A stretch of DNA of 18,590 nucleotides. It comes from Spirosoma fluviale (lineage in GTDB: Bacteria > Bacteroidota > Bacteroidia > Cytophagales > Spirosomataceae). The stretch spans positions 1 to 18,590 of the forward strand of contig CAMDSI010000022.1 in the NCBI GenBank assembly GCA_945906915.1. The letters run 5' to 3'. Position numbers and translations under genes: made by a program. The notes below the pieces were generated by a model. That model did not search any database and was not told where the DNA came from. It saw only the letters and a program-made list of their open reading frames with translations. Numbering within the stretch: position 1 is the first letter of the stretch; every line of letters starts with the position of its first letter. This document shows positions 8,631 through 16,383 of the stretch, piece after piece.

Positions 8631-9311
8631 TTAAGGGATAACTTTAAACTTTTCCTTGGCCTCTTTTCGGGAGAACGCATTGAAGTGCCACCACTCATAT
8701 TCGATAGCCGAAAATCCTGCTTTTTTCATCGCATTGCGCAAAATGAGTCGATTGTCGATCGCTTTTTGGCTTAACTTCCCTGACTTTAATAACCTTGCCT
8801 CCTCTATCGGATAAGCCATTTCGCCAAAAAAATCATATTTCGTCCCCATCTCTAAGGGCTTCCCTTTCTCGTCCGCCACCGTCAAATCAATCGCGCTTCC
8901 ATAATTATGAATCGAATGCTCCTTAGGATCAGCCACATAGGTACGTCTTTTCGCTGGGGGATATTCTGTTAAAGTGTTCCAAAGTTCCCACTGCTTCGAC
9001 AACGGTCTCGCCGCATCATAAATCAGCAAATGATAACCTGGATGGGCTTTTTCCAAATTCTCCTGCGCCGTCTTCAACTTCGCAATCGTCTCCTTTTGCA
9101 AATAGGCATGCGTCAAACAACCATACACATCCTTCCTCATAAAATTATCAGCTGTCGCATATTTTAGTTCGACCAAAATAGACGGAACCTGCTCTGTGAC
9201 CTCTAATAGGCCCTGTTTCTGCATCGACAGCTCTGCCGCGCAAGTCGTTTTTTGTGCCTTCAGCGATAGGCTTAGTAGCAGGATTATTCCTGCTTTAGCG
9301 AATTGTCTCAT
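8631..9311 (-). CDS. VanX-type D-alanyl-D-alanine dipeptidase (peptidase family M15D)
   Basis: 226-residue zinc peptidase that cleaves the D-Ala-D-Ala dipeptide; it probably acts in the periplasm because residues 1-19 (MRQFAKAGIILLLSLSLKA) form a signal peptide. The family motifs are complete. SIHNYGSAID at 133-142 supplies zinc ligands His135 and Asp142. EYEWWH at 204-209 supplies catalytic Glu206 and zinc ligand His209. DAARP at 99-103 carries the conserved substrate-site Arg102. It is a single gene divergent from the SpmA/SpmB-like gene, with 52 nt between the two starts. There is no vanH/vanA partner, so a role in peptidoglycan turnover or D-Ala recycling is more likely than glycopeptide resistance. 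Confidence 0.92.
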   Translation of the reverse strand: MRQFAKAGIILLLSLSLKAQKTTCAAELSMQKQGLLEVTEQVPSILVELKYATADNFMRKDVYGCLTHAYLQKETIAKLKTAQENLEKAHPGYHLLIYDAARPLSKQWELWNTLTEYPPAKRRTYVADPKEHSIHNYGSAIDLTVADEKGKPLEMGTKYDFFGEMAYPIEEARLLKSGKLSQKAIDNRLILRNAMKKAGFSAIEYEWWHFNAFSRKEAKEKFKVIP

Positions 9312-9363
9312 AATTATGACGGAATTTTCCCTAAATTTAATCGTTTTTTACCTCTTCGAACCT

Positions 9364-10599
9364 ATGGCTTTAAATTGGATTTGGTTTTTATTTTTCGGCG
9401 TCGCGTTCATTGTGGCCCTCATTCAATTCATCTTTTTCGGCAATACCGACATCTTTAAAGTCCTCGTCGACGGCATGTTTGACTCCGCGGAAGTAGCGGT
9501 GATGAAAGTCGCCCTTCCTTTAACCGGCGTGATGGCCTTTTTTATGGGTATTTTACAAGTGGGGGAGAAGGCCGGAGCGATCCATTTTCTGGCCCGCAAA
9601 ATACACCCCTTTTTCTCTCGTCTTTTTCCAGAAGTTCCTAAAAATCACCCCGTTCACGGCCAAATGATCATGAACTTCTCTGCTAATCTACTCGGCCTCG
9701 ATAACGCCGCAACCCCCTTTGGCCTAAAAGCAATGCAGGGTTTACAGGATTTGAATCCGGTCAAAGAAACCGCCTCCAACGCCCAAATCATGTTCCTTGT
9801 TTTACACAGCGCGGGGCCCGTTTTAATCCCTCTTTCCATCATGGCCCAACGCGCCATTTATGGTGCACAAGATGCCTCAGACGTCTTTATTCCCTGCCTA
9901 ATGGCCACCTATGCGGCCACCATCACGGGTCTAATCTTCGTCTCGATTAAACAAAAAATTCGCCTTTTTGACCCCGTCCTTTTCGGCTGGCTTTTCAGCA
10001 TCACCGCCATACTGGCTGGCATCTTATGGTACTTCAGCAGCCTATCAAAAGAACAAATCGACATACAGTCCAAACTCTTCAGCAACGGCATACTTTTCAC
10101 CCTGATCTTCTCCTTCATCGCCGCAGCCTTTTATAAGAAAGTAGACATATTCGGCTCCTTCGTCGAGGGCGCTAAAGGCGGTTTCGAAACCTCCGTCCGC
10201 ATCATCCCCTACCTCGTGGGAATGCTCGTTGCCATTTCTTGCCTTCGCAATTCAGGTGTTTTAGGTTTTATCGTAGACGGAATGAAATATGCCGTAGACA
10301 GCATCGGAATTGATAATCGCTTCACCGACGCGATGCCTACCGCCCTTCTACACCCGGTTTCTGGTAGCGGCTCGCGTGCCATGATGATCGACACGATGAA
10401 GACCTTTGGCCCAGATTCCTTCGCCGGCCGCCTAGCCTGCGTCTTCCAAGGCTCCGCCGAAACCGTCCTTTTCGTCATCGCCCTTTACTACGGCTCTGTC
10501 CAAGTACGCAATATTCGCTATACGCTTTGGGCGGGATTGGCGGCGGATTTAGTGGGGATTGTGACGGCGATAGGGGTGAGCTATTTGTTTTTTGGGTAG
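9364..10599 (+). CDS. Fused SpmA/SpmB-like nucleoside-recognition (Gate) membrane protein
   Basis: 411-residue polytopic inner-membrane protein with about ten hydrophobic segments and two Gate domains in tandem. The first half carries the SpmA-type signature NFSANLLGLDNAATPFGLKA (104-123). The second half carries the SpmB-type signature PTALLHPVSGSGSRAMM (325-341) followed by FQGSAETV (361-368). Members are thought to be transporters or channel-like proteins; the substrate is unknown. I chose ATG 9364 over the in-frame ATG 9316: the family normally begins just before the first membrane helix, and 9316 would leave only 4 nt between divergent start codons and no room for two promoters. Spore-maturation naming does not imply sporulation here. 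Confidence 0.88.
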   Translation: MALNWIWFLFFGVAFIVALIQFIFFGNTDIFKVLVDGMFDSAEVAVMKVALPLTGVMAFFMGILQVGEKAGAIHFLARKIHPFFSRLFPEVPKNHPVHGQMIMNFSANLLGLDNAATPFGLKAMQGLQDLNPVKETASNAQIMFLVLHSAGPVLIPLSIMAQRAIYGAQDASDVFIPCLMATYAATITGLIFVSIKQKIRLFDPVLFGWLFSITAILAGILWYFSSLSKEQIDIQSKLFSNGILFTLIFSFIAAAFYKKVDIFGSFVEGAKGGFETSVRIIPYLVGMLVAISCLRNSGVLGFIVDGMKYAVDSIGIDNRFTDAMPTALLHPVSGSGSRAMMIDTMKTFGPDSFAGRLACVFQGSAETVLFVIALYYGSVQVRNIRYTLWAGLAADLVGIVTAIGVSYLFFG

Positions 10600-10602
10600 C
10601 CG

Positions 10603-10636
10603 TTAGATTAGAGATAATAGAGTAGAGAGTAGAGAT
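10603..10636 (+). repeat. Left terminal inverted repeat of the four-helix-bundle cassette
   Basis: A 34-nt purine-rich repeat starting TTAGATTAGAGATAATAGAG. It matches the reverse complement of 11209-11242 at about 29 of 34 positions. A second direct copy of its core (AGAGTAGAGAGTAGAGATAA) is at 10653-10672 and an inverted copy at 10683-10708. No target duplication is obvious in the flanks. Confidence 0.65.
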
Positions 10637-10643
10637 AAGGGAA

Positions 10644-10715
10644 TTAGATTAAAGAGTAGAGAGTAGAGATAAAACGAAAGCCCCTCTATACTCTATTATC
10701 TATAATCTTTTATCA
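10644..10715. repeat. AGAGTAGAGA direct module facing an inverted module
   Basis: Between the SpmA/SpmB-like gene and the four-helix-bundle gene, a direct AGAGTAGAGAGTAGAGATAA module (10653-10672) faces a pyrimidine-rich inverted module (10683-10708). They can fold into an imperfect long hairpin across CGAAAGCCC. The structure could terminate transcription of the upstream gene as well as form part of the repeat cassette. Confidence 0.55.
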
Positions 10716-10747
10716 ATTAGCTGATAGGCTTCATTCATTGGGTTGGC

Positions 10748-10755
10748 TAGTTTTG
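10748..10755 (+). promoter_or_regulatory. -7 promoter element of the four-helix-bundle gene
   Basis: TAGTTTTG matches TAnnTTTG exactly and lies 18 nt before the ATG at 10774, which supports that start. No TTG is found at the expected -33 distance. Confidence 0.45.
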
Positions 10756-10773
10756 CGATTAAATAATCCACTA

Positions 10774-11124
10774 ATGACAATAAGCCCCGCCCAAACAAAA
10801 TCATACGCATTCTCCATTAAAATGGTTGCTCTTTGCCGAAAACTAATGGTTGTAGACAAAGAATATGTCCTAAGTAGGCAGCTCCTAAAATCTTCAACAT
10901 CCATTGGTGCAAATATTGAAGAGGCTATTGGGGGATTCTCCAGAAACGATTTCAAGTATAAGATTTCTATTTCCTATAAGGAATCGCGCGAAACGCGATA
11001 TTGGATTCGATTGTTGATCAGCACAGGATATTTCTCAGAGGAAGATGGCCGTTCTGCTTTAGCAGACTTAGATGAATTGATGAAGATGCTAATGTCCACT
11101 TTAAAAACCTTAAACAAAGTTTAG
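10774..11124 (+). CDS. Four-helix-bundle protein (S23 / 23S-rRNA intervening-sequence protein family)
   Basis: 116-residue protein built of amphipathic helices, with the family core KEYVLSRQLLKSSTSIGANIEEA (about 30-52), then DFKYKISISYKESRETRYWIRLL (about 59-81) and a C-terminal helix rich in Leu, Met and Lys. This family was first noticed in intervening sequences of 23S rRNA genes and is widespread as single genes in Bacteroidota; it also resembles the accessory Avd protein of diversity-generating retroelements. Its molecular role is unknown. I chose ATG 10774, preceded by a -7 element, rather than TTG 10738 upstream. The gene is alone on this strand and is enclosed by AGAGTAGAGA-type repeats whose outermost copies are inverted, suggesting it travels as a unit. 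No reverse transcriptase is nearby. Confidence 0.85.
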   Translation: MTISPAQTKSYAFSIKMVALCRKLMVVDKEYVLSRQLLKSSTSIGANIEEAIGGFSRNDFKYKISISYKESRETRYWIRLLISTGYFSEEDGRSALADLDELMKMLMSTLKTLNKV

Positions 11125-11128
11125 ATAA

Positions 11129-11242
11129 GAGAGAGTAGATTATAGAGTAGAGATAAAAATAAAACCCATCTATACTCTCTAATCTACTCTCTATACTCTA
11201 GTTTCCCCATCTATACTCTCTGCTCTACTATCTATACTCTAA
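11129..11242. repeat. Right-flank repeats of the four-helix-bundle cassette
   Basis: One direct module (GAGAGAGTAGATTATAGAG, from 11129) is followed by two inverted copies (11168-11200 and 11209-11242). The outermost copy, 11209-11242, is the inverted partner of 10603-10636. The set can form large imperfect hairpins and lies directly past the stop of the UpxY-like gene, so it may also terminate both convergent transcripts. Confidence 0.65.
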
Positions 11243-11246
11243 GAAG

Positions 11247-11729
11247 CTACTCTCCTGCGTCCCGCAGCGCTGCAACAAGTTCAAACCCCAAACTCTCTAT
11301 CTTCAGCCGCACCTCGTGCTTATTCTTCAACCCAACAATCTTCGCCACCTGGCCCGTTAGTGGCCCAGATTCGATGGTGATATAGTCGCCCACTTTAGCG
11401 GTTTTTCCAACAGTTTCGACCTCCAGGTGATCGGATAGAAATTGTTTGATGGCAACAATATCTGAGTCTTGAATGACGGCTGGTTTGTGTAGCCAGTAGA
11501 CGAAGTTCACGACGCCTAGCGTTCTGCGGACTAGGCCGCTTTGTTTCTCAAGGTCAATGTTTACGAAAACGTAGGAGCGGAAAAGGACTTCTTCGACCCA
11601 CTTTTTGCGGTCAGACCATTGTTTTTTGCGCTTGGTGGTGGGACAATAAGCTTCGATGCCTAGGTCTTCAAGGCGCAAGGAGACTTTCTTCTCCATTCGG
11701 GATTTCGTATAAATCGCGTACCAGGCCAT
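11247..11729 (-). CDS. UpxY/RfaH-type NusG-like transcription antiterminator
   Basis: 160-residue specialised NusG paralogue. Residues 1-100 form the NGN domain (MAWYAIYTKSRMEKKV, then PTTKRKKQWSDRKKWVEE and LFRSYVFVNID), which binds RNA polymerase. Residues about 112-150 form a KOW domain (VGDYITIESGPLTGQVAKIV). The short length and the YTKSRMEKKV opening match UpxY-type factors, which relieve premature termination in capsule and exopolysaccharide operons. It starts 2 nt after the UDP-sugar dehydrogenase gene ends, so it is cotranscribed with the nucleotide-sugar genes. UpxY-type genes usually open their operon; here it is last, and no glycosyltransferases follow. Housekeeping nusG is unlikely given this setting. 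Confidence 0.88.
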   Translation of the reverse strand: MAWYAIYTKSRMEKKVSLRLEDLGIEAYCPTTKRKKQWSDRKKWVEEVLFRSYVFVNIDLEKQSGLVRRTLGVVNFVYWLHKPAVIQDSDIVAIKQFLSDHLEVETVGKTAKVGDYITIESGPLTGQVAKIVGLKNKHEVRLKIESLGFELVAALRDAGE

Positions 11730-11731
11730 GC

Positions 11732-12985
11732 TTATAAACGGGCGTCAGCCAAGTCTTTTGAGAGTATAGATTTGATGTCAAAAATGACTCCATTTTCGGC
11801 GCGCAGAGACGCGAAAGGAAGGTCAAGGAATTCGTTGTGAGCTACGGTCAAAACAATCGCCTGATAACTAGAGGCTAGTTTCGTGACAAGGTCAATGCCG
11901 TGCTCGTGTTTTACTTCGGCCGCGTTTGCCCAAGGGTCGTAGACGTCTACGTCCATGCCAAAATCCACGAGTTCCTTGTAGATATCTACTACGCGGGAGT
12001 TGCGGATGTCGGGGCAGTTTTCTTTGAAGGTGATGCCGAGCATGAGGGTTTTGGCGCCGCCGATTTTTTGGCCTTTATTAATCAAGAGTTTGACTAATTT
12101 ATTCGCTACGAAAATGCCCATGTTATCGTTCACGCGGCGACCCGAAAGGATTACCTGTGGATAATAACCGAGACTTTCGGACTTGTGCAATAAGTAATAG
12201 GGGTCTACGCCGATGCAGTGGCCGCCCACTAAACCGGGTTTGAAATTCAAGAAATTCCATTTCGTTCCTGCTGCTTCTAACACCTCGGTGGTGTCGATGC
12301 CCATTCGGTCAAAAATCAGTGCTAATTCGTTCACAAACGAGATATTTACGTCGCGTTGGGCGTTTTCGATGGCCTTACTCGCTTCGGCTACTTTCATCGA
12401 AGGCGCTTTGTGGGTGCCTGCGGTGATGATGGAGCGGTAAAGTTGGTCGACTTTTTCGGCAATTTCTGGCGTAGATCCAGAGGTTACTTTTTTGATTTTG
12501 GTCAACGTATTAACCTTATCGCCTGGATTGATTCGTTCTGGCGAATAGCCGCAGAAGAAATCTACATTAAACTTTAATCCAGAGAATTTTTCCAAAACAG
12601 GAACGCAATCTTCCTCCGTACAACCTGGATAAACAGTCGATTCGTAAATGACTAAATCGCCTTTCTTTAATGCCTTTCCGATCATCTCCGATGCCTTCAA
12701 AAGCGGACTTAAATCCGGTTTTTTGAAATGATCAATGGGGGTGGGTACGGTGACAATGAATGTATTGCAAGAATTTAAATCGGTAGCATTAGACGAAAAG
12801 GTCAAAGAAACCGACGCTTTTAATTGCTCCGCGGTCACCTCCTGCGTGCGGTCGAAACCTGATTTCAATTCCGCAATGCGGCTTGTGTCGATGTCAAATC
12901 CGAGTGTGGGGATTTTCTTGCCAAACTCTACCGCCAGCGGAAAACCCACATATCCTAAGCCTATTATGGCGATCCGTGTACTCAT
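11732..12985 (-). CDS. Nucleotide-sugar 6-dehydrogenase (TviB/WbpO-like)
   Basis: 417-residue UDP-sugar dehydrogenase that oxidises C6 of a UDP-hexose (UDP-GlcNAc, UDP-GalNAc or UDP-Glc) to the uronic acid in two NAD-dependent steps, feeding surface polysaccharide. IIGLGYVG (7-14) is the NAD-binding glycine loop, and YESTVYPGCTEE (114-125) follows. Lys204 and Asn208 in EASKAIENAQRD lie at the active site. GGHCIGVDPYYL (254-265) supplies the catalytic Cys257. The third domain follows (FKENCPDIRNS). The YPGCTEE and KWNFLNFKPG segments favour the TviB/WbpO-type branch acting on N-acetyl sugars, but substrate choice is inferred. It starts one nt after the gmd stop and ends 2 nt before the UpxY-like gene. 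Confidence 0.9.
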   Translation of the reverse strand: MSTRIAIIGLGYVGFPLAVEFGKKIPTLGFDIDTSRIAELKSGFDRTQEVTAEQLKASVSLTFSSNATDLNSCNTFIVTVPTPIDHFKKPDLSPLLKASEMIGKALKKGDLVIYESTVYPGCTEEDCVPVLEKFSGLKFNVDFFCGYSPERINPGDKVNTLTKIKKVTSGSTPEIAEKVDQLYRSIITAGTHKAPSMKVAEASKAIENAQRDVNISFVNELALIFDRMGIDTTEVLEAAGTKWNFLNFKPGLVGGHCIGVDPYYLLHKSESLGYYPQVILSGRRVNDNMGIFVANKLVKLLINKGQKIGGAKTLMLGITFKENCPDIRNSRVVDIYKELVDFGMDVDVYDPWANAAEVKHEHGIDLVTKLASSYQAIVLTVAHNEFLDLPFASLRAENGVIFDIKSILSKDLADARL

Positions 12986-12986
12986 C

Positions 12987-14066
12987 TTATTTATTCGAGA
13001 ATAATTTTACATCCGACAAAACCATGTCTTTTACGAGCGCGGCTAAGTCGTATTTCAGGGTCCAGCCTAGTTTTTCTTTGGCCTTCGTCGGATCTCCGAT
13101 CAATAATTCCACCTCCGTCGGACGGAAATAGCGTGGGTCGATCGCGATGACTTCTTGCCCTACTGGCACTTGATAAGCGGGATTCGAGCAAGAAACCACC
13201 GTTCCTTTTTCGTTAATTCCTTCGCCCGTAAAGGCCACTTCAACACCTAATTCGGCGAAAGAAAGGCGGATAAACTCGCGCACGGTCGTCGTAACGCCGG
13301 TCGCAATAACGTAGTCTTCTGGTGTATCTTGTTGCAAAATCAACCACATCGCCTCGATGTAATCTTTCGCGTGGCCCCAATCGCGTTTCGCATCTAGGTT
13401 ACCTAAGTGTATTTTTTGTTCTTGTCCTAAAGCGATTTGGGCAACACCGCGGGTGATTTTACGGGTCACAAAGGTCTCGCCACGAAGGGGAGATTCGTGG
13501 TTAAATAAAATCCCGTTAACCGCAAACATGCCGTAGGCTTCGCGGTAATTCACCGTGATCCAGTAGCCGTATAGCTTAGCGACGGCATAGGGAGAACGAG
13601 GGTAAAATGGGGTTGTTTCTGATTGCGGAACTTCCTGTACAAGACCGTAAAGTTCCGAAGTGGACGCTTGGTACACTTTGGTCTTTTTAACCAAACCAAG
13701 CAAGCGTATGGCCTCTAAAATGCGCAATGTTCCGATGCCGTCCACCTGCGCCGTATACTCGGGTTCGTCGAAGGAAACTTTCACGTGGGACATCGCCCCT
13801 AAATTGTATATTTCGTCTGGCTGAACTTCTTGAATGATGCGAATGATATTCGTAGAATCACTTAAATCGCCGTAATGCAAAATAAAAGAAGCCGAATCTA
13901 CGTGCGGATCTTGGTATAAATGATCGATGCGGTCGGTGTTAATCAATGAGCTTCTGCGCTTGATTCCGTGCACGATATAGCCCTTATTTAAAAGAAATTC
14001 CGCTAAATAAGCGCCATCTTGTCCTGTTACGCCCGTAATGAGGGCTACCTTTTTTCCTGTCGACAT
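12987..14066 (-). CDS. gmd: GDP-mannose 4,6-dehydratase
   Basis: 359-residue extended short-chain dehydrogenase converting GDP-D-mannose to GDP-4-keto-6-deoxymannose, the first step to GDP-fucose, rhamnose, perosamine and related sugars. ALITGVTGQDGAYL (8-21) is the NADP-binding glycine loop. ASTSELYG (134-141) carries the Ser/Thr-Glu active-site residues. YPRSPYAVAK (155-164) contains the catalytic Tyr160-x3-Lys164. FNHESPLRGETFVTRKIT (188-205) is a hallmark of the family. I chose ATG 14066: a promoter at 14084-14114 would place the transcript start near 14077, so the ATG at 14075 would be almost leaderless. No GDP-fucose synthase gene is adjacent. It heads the operon with the UDP-sugar dehydrogenase and UpxY-like genes. 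Confidence 0.95.
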   Translation of the reverse strand: MSTGKKVALITGVTGQDGAYLAEFLLNKGYIVHGIKRRSSLINTDRIDHLYQDPHVDSASFILHYGDLSDSTNIIRIIQEVQPDEIYNLGAMSHVKVSFDEPEYTAQVDGIGTLRILEAIRLLGLVKKTKVYQASTSELYGLVQEVPQSETTPFYPRSPYAVAKLYGYWITVNYREAYGMFAVNGILFNHESPLRGETFVTRKITRGVAQIALGQEQKIHLGNLDAKRDWGHAKDYIEAMWLILQQDTPEDYVIATGVTTTVREFIRLSFAELGVEVAFTGEGINEKGTVVSCSNPAYQVPVGQEVIAIDPRYFRPTEVELLIGDPTKAKEKLGWTLKYDLAALVKDMVLSDVKLFSNK

Positions 14067-14083
14067 ACGATTCATTAAGAAAT

Positions 14084-14114
14084 CAAAATTACGCAAAAAA
14101 CGGGCCTAACGCAA
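14084..14114 (-). promoter_or_regulatory. Promoter of the gmd operon
   Basis: On the minus strand TTG (14114-14112) is followed after 20 nt by TAATTTTG (14091-14084), an exact -7 match. It starts just after the stop of the acyl-CoA synthetase gene, so the nucleotide-sugar operon has its own promoter. The TTG-N20-TAnnTTTG spacing is identical to that before tRNA-Asn. Confidence 0.65.
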
Positions 14115-14115
14115 T

Positions 14116-15888
14116 TTATTCGTATAGGGCCAAAATCGCCGCCTCGTGTTTCGCGTAGATTGCCTTGCGCTTCAATTTCAGGGTCGGCGTGATTTCACCA
14201 TCGCTCACCGTGAACAAACGCGGCAATAAAACGAATTTTTTCACCTGTTCGTATTTTGCCACCGAAGCCATGGTATCTGCTACCTCTTGATCCATTTTTT
14301 GGAGAACCTCCTTGTGTTTAATCAGGGCCTCTGGGCCTTTGGCCTGAATACCTTGTTGATCCGCCCACACTTGCAAGGCATTAAATTCTGGAATAATCAG
14401 CGCCGACGGGAATTTTTGGCTTTCGCCCACCACCATACATTGCTCGATGAAAGCAGATTCTTTCAATTTGTTCTCTACTAGTTGCGGCGCCACATATTTC
14501 CCGCCAGACGTTTTGAATATCTCCTTCTTGCGATCCGTAATCTTCAGATACTTGCCGTCCACCATCGTTCCAATGTCGCCCGTGTGGAACCAGCCATCTT
14601 TATCAATTGCTTCCGCAGTAGCTTCTGGATTTTTATAATAACCCGACATCACAGAATCCCCTTTCACACAAATCTCCCCATCTTCCGCAATCTTTAATTC
14701 GATGCAGTCGATTAGGGATCCCACACAACCTACTTTAAAATCAACAGGCTTCACACGAGATACAGAAATTACCGGAGAGGTCTCCGTTAATCCATAACCT
14801 TCTGAAACCGGAATGCCGGCCGCCCAAAAAACGCGCGACAAACGAGGTTGCAAAGCAGCTGAGCCCGATGCGATCAAACGCACATTGCCGCCCAAAGCTT
14901 CTCTCCATTTGCTGAAAATCACTTTTCGGTAGAACGCTAATTTTAACGAATCTAATAAGCCTAATTTTTCCATCGGGTCGTATTTCAGACCAAATTCCAA
15001 TGCGCCAAAGAATAGCGTCCGCTTGATGCCGGTAAGCTCATTTCCTTTGGCCAAAATCTTATCATATACTTTCTCCAGCAAGCGAGGAACCGAAGCAAAC
15101 ATCGCCGGCTTTACCTCCCTAATGTTATCAGCGATCGTCTCCATGCTCTCTGCATAATAGACCGAAACGCCGTAATACATATACATATAGATGTCTGTGC
15201 GCTCATAAATGTGGCACAAAGGCAAGAAACTTAAGGCGCGATCTTCTGGCAATAAATCAAAGAAATTACCTCTCACTAAAGACTTCACATTGCTCACGAT
15301 ATTGTGGTGCGTTAACATTACGCCCTTAGGTCGACCCGTCGTACCAGATGTGTAAATCAAGGTTAATAAATCGCTAGGCTGTACTGCATCCATCAATGGC
15401 TTCAGTTTAGCCACCTCTTTTCCCTCTCCTAGATCCTTCACCGCGGTCCAACGTTCTACATCAGCCACCGGATCAAAGGTGTAAATTCCTTTTATTAATT
15501 TGTTCCCTTTAGAGGCCTCCTTCGCTTTCAGATACAATTCCTCGTTTTCACAGAACACAAATTTCACCTCTGCATCTTTAAAAATGTAGTCATAATCTTC
15601 GATAGTGATGGTAGGATACATCGGAACGGTAACACCACCGATGAGTTGAACAGCAAAATCAACAAAATTCCAACCTGGACGATTGCCAGAAATGATAGCT
15701 ACTTTCTCACCAGGCTTAATTTTAAGTTCAAGTAAACCTAGAGCAAGTGTTTGAATCGTTTCCAAAGTTTCGTCTACCGAATACTTCTTCCATTCATCAT
15801 TCCGTTTTAGGCAAAACAGGTCTTCTTTTTTAAAAGTTTTATAAGCCTCTAATAAATCAAATACGCGGGTGAATTGTTGATGAACCAT
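14116..15888 (-). CDS. Long-chain acyl-CoA synthetase (AMP-forming)
   Basis: 590-residue adenylate-forming enzyme that activates long-chain fatty acids to acyl-CoA via an acyl-AMP intermediate; cytoplasmic or membrane-associated. The ANL-superfamily motifs occur in order: the P-loop YTSGTTGRPKG at 179-189, GYGLTETSP at 364-372, DGWFHTGD at 431-438, and TDRKKEIFKTSGGKYVAP at 451-468, containing the hinge region and conserved Lys464. Length and the FKTSGGKYVAPQ motif fit the long-chain (FadD15/eukaryote-like) class common in Bacteroidota. It starts at ATG 15888, right at the edge of the DnaA-box region, and is transcribed away from it, co-directional with a fork leaving that site to the left. 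The gmd operon downstream has a separate promoter. Confidence 0.93.
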   Translation of the reverse strand: MVHQQFTRVFDLLEAYKTFKKEDLFCLKRNDEWKKYSVDETLETIQTLALGLLELKIKPGEKVAIISGNRPGWNFVDFAVQLIGGVTVPMYPTITIEDYDYIFKDAEVKFVFCENEELYLKAKEASKGNKLIKGIYTFDPVADVERWTAVKDLGEGKEVAKLKPLMDAVQPSDLLTLIYTSGTTGRPKGVMLTHHNIVSNVKSLVRGNFFDLLPEDRALSFLPLCHIYERTDIYMYMYYGVSVYYAESMETIADNIREVKPAMFASVPRLLEKVYDKILAKGNELTGIKRTLFFGALEFGLKYDPMEKLGLLDSLKLAFYRKVIFSKWREALGGNVRLIASGSAALQPRLSRVFWAAGIPVSEGYGLTETSPVISVSRVKPVDFKVGCVGSLIDCIELKIAEDGEICVKGDSVMSGYYKNPEATAEAIDKDGWFHTGDIGTMVDGKYLKITDRKKEIFKTSGGKYVAPQLVENKLKESAFIEQCMVVGESQKFPSALIIPEFNALQVWADQQGIQAKGPEALIKHKEVLQKMDQEVADTMASVAKYEQVKKFVLLPRLFTVSDGEITPTLKLKRKAIYAKHEAAILALYE

Positions 15889-16383
15889 AAAATGAAGGGT
15901 TTAGAGCTAGCAATTTAGTGAATTGTATTAAATATAGTTCTTTTTGCACCTAAATTACTTATCCACATGTTATCCACATTGCGTATACCGTTTTGATCTT
16001 TTTTTATCTCAATAAGTATTTTTTAATCTTAAATATATCAAAAAAGCATTAAATCTCTTTTTTCAGCTTTAAAACTTATCCACACACATAAATTAAAAAA
16101 AGAAAAATAGTTTAAAATCTCTTTTTTGTTTCTTCTTGTTGTTCTCTGTGGATAAGTGGATAACTCAAAATCGTGTTTGTAAGTCGTTGATATGACTACA
16201 ATTTGAATAATCAAAAGGCATTGTGCTTGTGTGGATAAGTGTCTAACAACTTGTGGATAACCTTGGACTTATCCACATAAGGCTCAGTAGGCTAAAACTT
16301 ATCCACAGTGGTAGGTAAAAATTGTGGATAGAATGTGGATAAAAATGGCACTTATCCACACACCTAGGGGGTGTTTATCCACA
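15889..16383. other. Candidate chromosomal replication origin (oriC)
   Basis: A non-coding region holding eleven perfect 9-mer DnaA boxes. Seven read TTATCCACA on the plus strand: 15959-15967, 15970-15978, 16076-16084, 16269-16277, 16299-16307, 16352-16360 and 16375-16383. Four are on the minus strand: 16147-16155, 16230-16238, 16252-16260 and 16334-16342. One-mismatch boxes lie at 16155-16163, 16323-16331 and, inside the next gene, 16497-16505. Very AT-rich tracts fill 15979-16075 and 16085-16140. They include GATCTTTTTTTAT (15995-16007) and two copies of AAATCTCTTTTTT (16051-16063 and 16115-16127), close to the E. coli unwinding 13-mer GATCTnTTnTTTT. No dnaA gene is in view; in Bacteroidota oriC and dnaA are often apart. 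Confidence 0.85.
16360..16374. repeat. Small hairpin between two DnaA boxes
   Basis: ACACC (16360-16364) pairs with GGTGT (16370-16374) across TAGGG, with the lipoprotein stop codon in and beside the loop. Same-direction DnaA boxes abut both sides (16352-16360 and 16375-16383). It may be a weak terminator or part of the origin architecture. Confidence 0.4.

Noticed and set aside
8631..9311. Vancomycin-resistance gene
   Set aside because: Only the dipeptidase is present; vanH/vanA-type genes and regulators are absent, and such dipeptidases are common in Bacteroidota.
9196..9363. Longer N-terminus of the SpmA/SpmB-like protein
   Set aside because: It would overlap the divergent dipeptidase gene; the family start matches ATG 9364.
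10774..11124. Diversity-generating retroelement accessory gene (avd)
   Set aside because: No reverse transcriptase and no template or variable repeat pair nearby.
10600..11246. Insertion sequence with its own transposase
   Set aside because: The only gene inside the inverted repeats is the four-helix-bundle gene; there is no DDE or HUH motif and no clear target duplication.
14067..14096. Earlier TTG or ATG starts of gmd (14096, 14075)
   Set aside because: A promoter -7 element at 14084-14091 lies within or right before this extension, and the glycine loop needs only the 14066 start.
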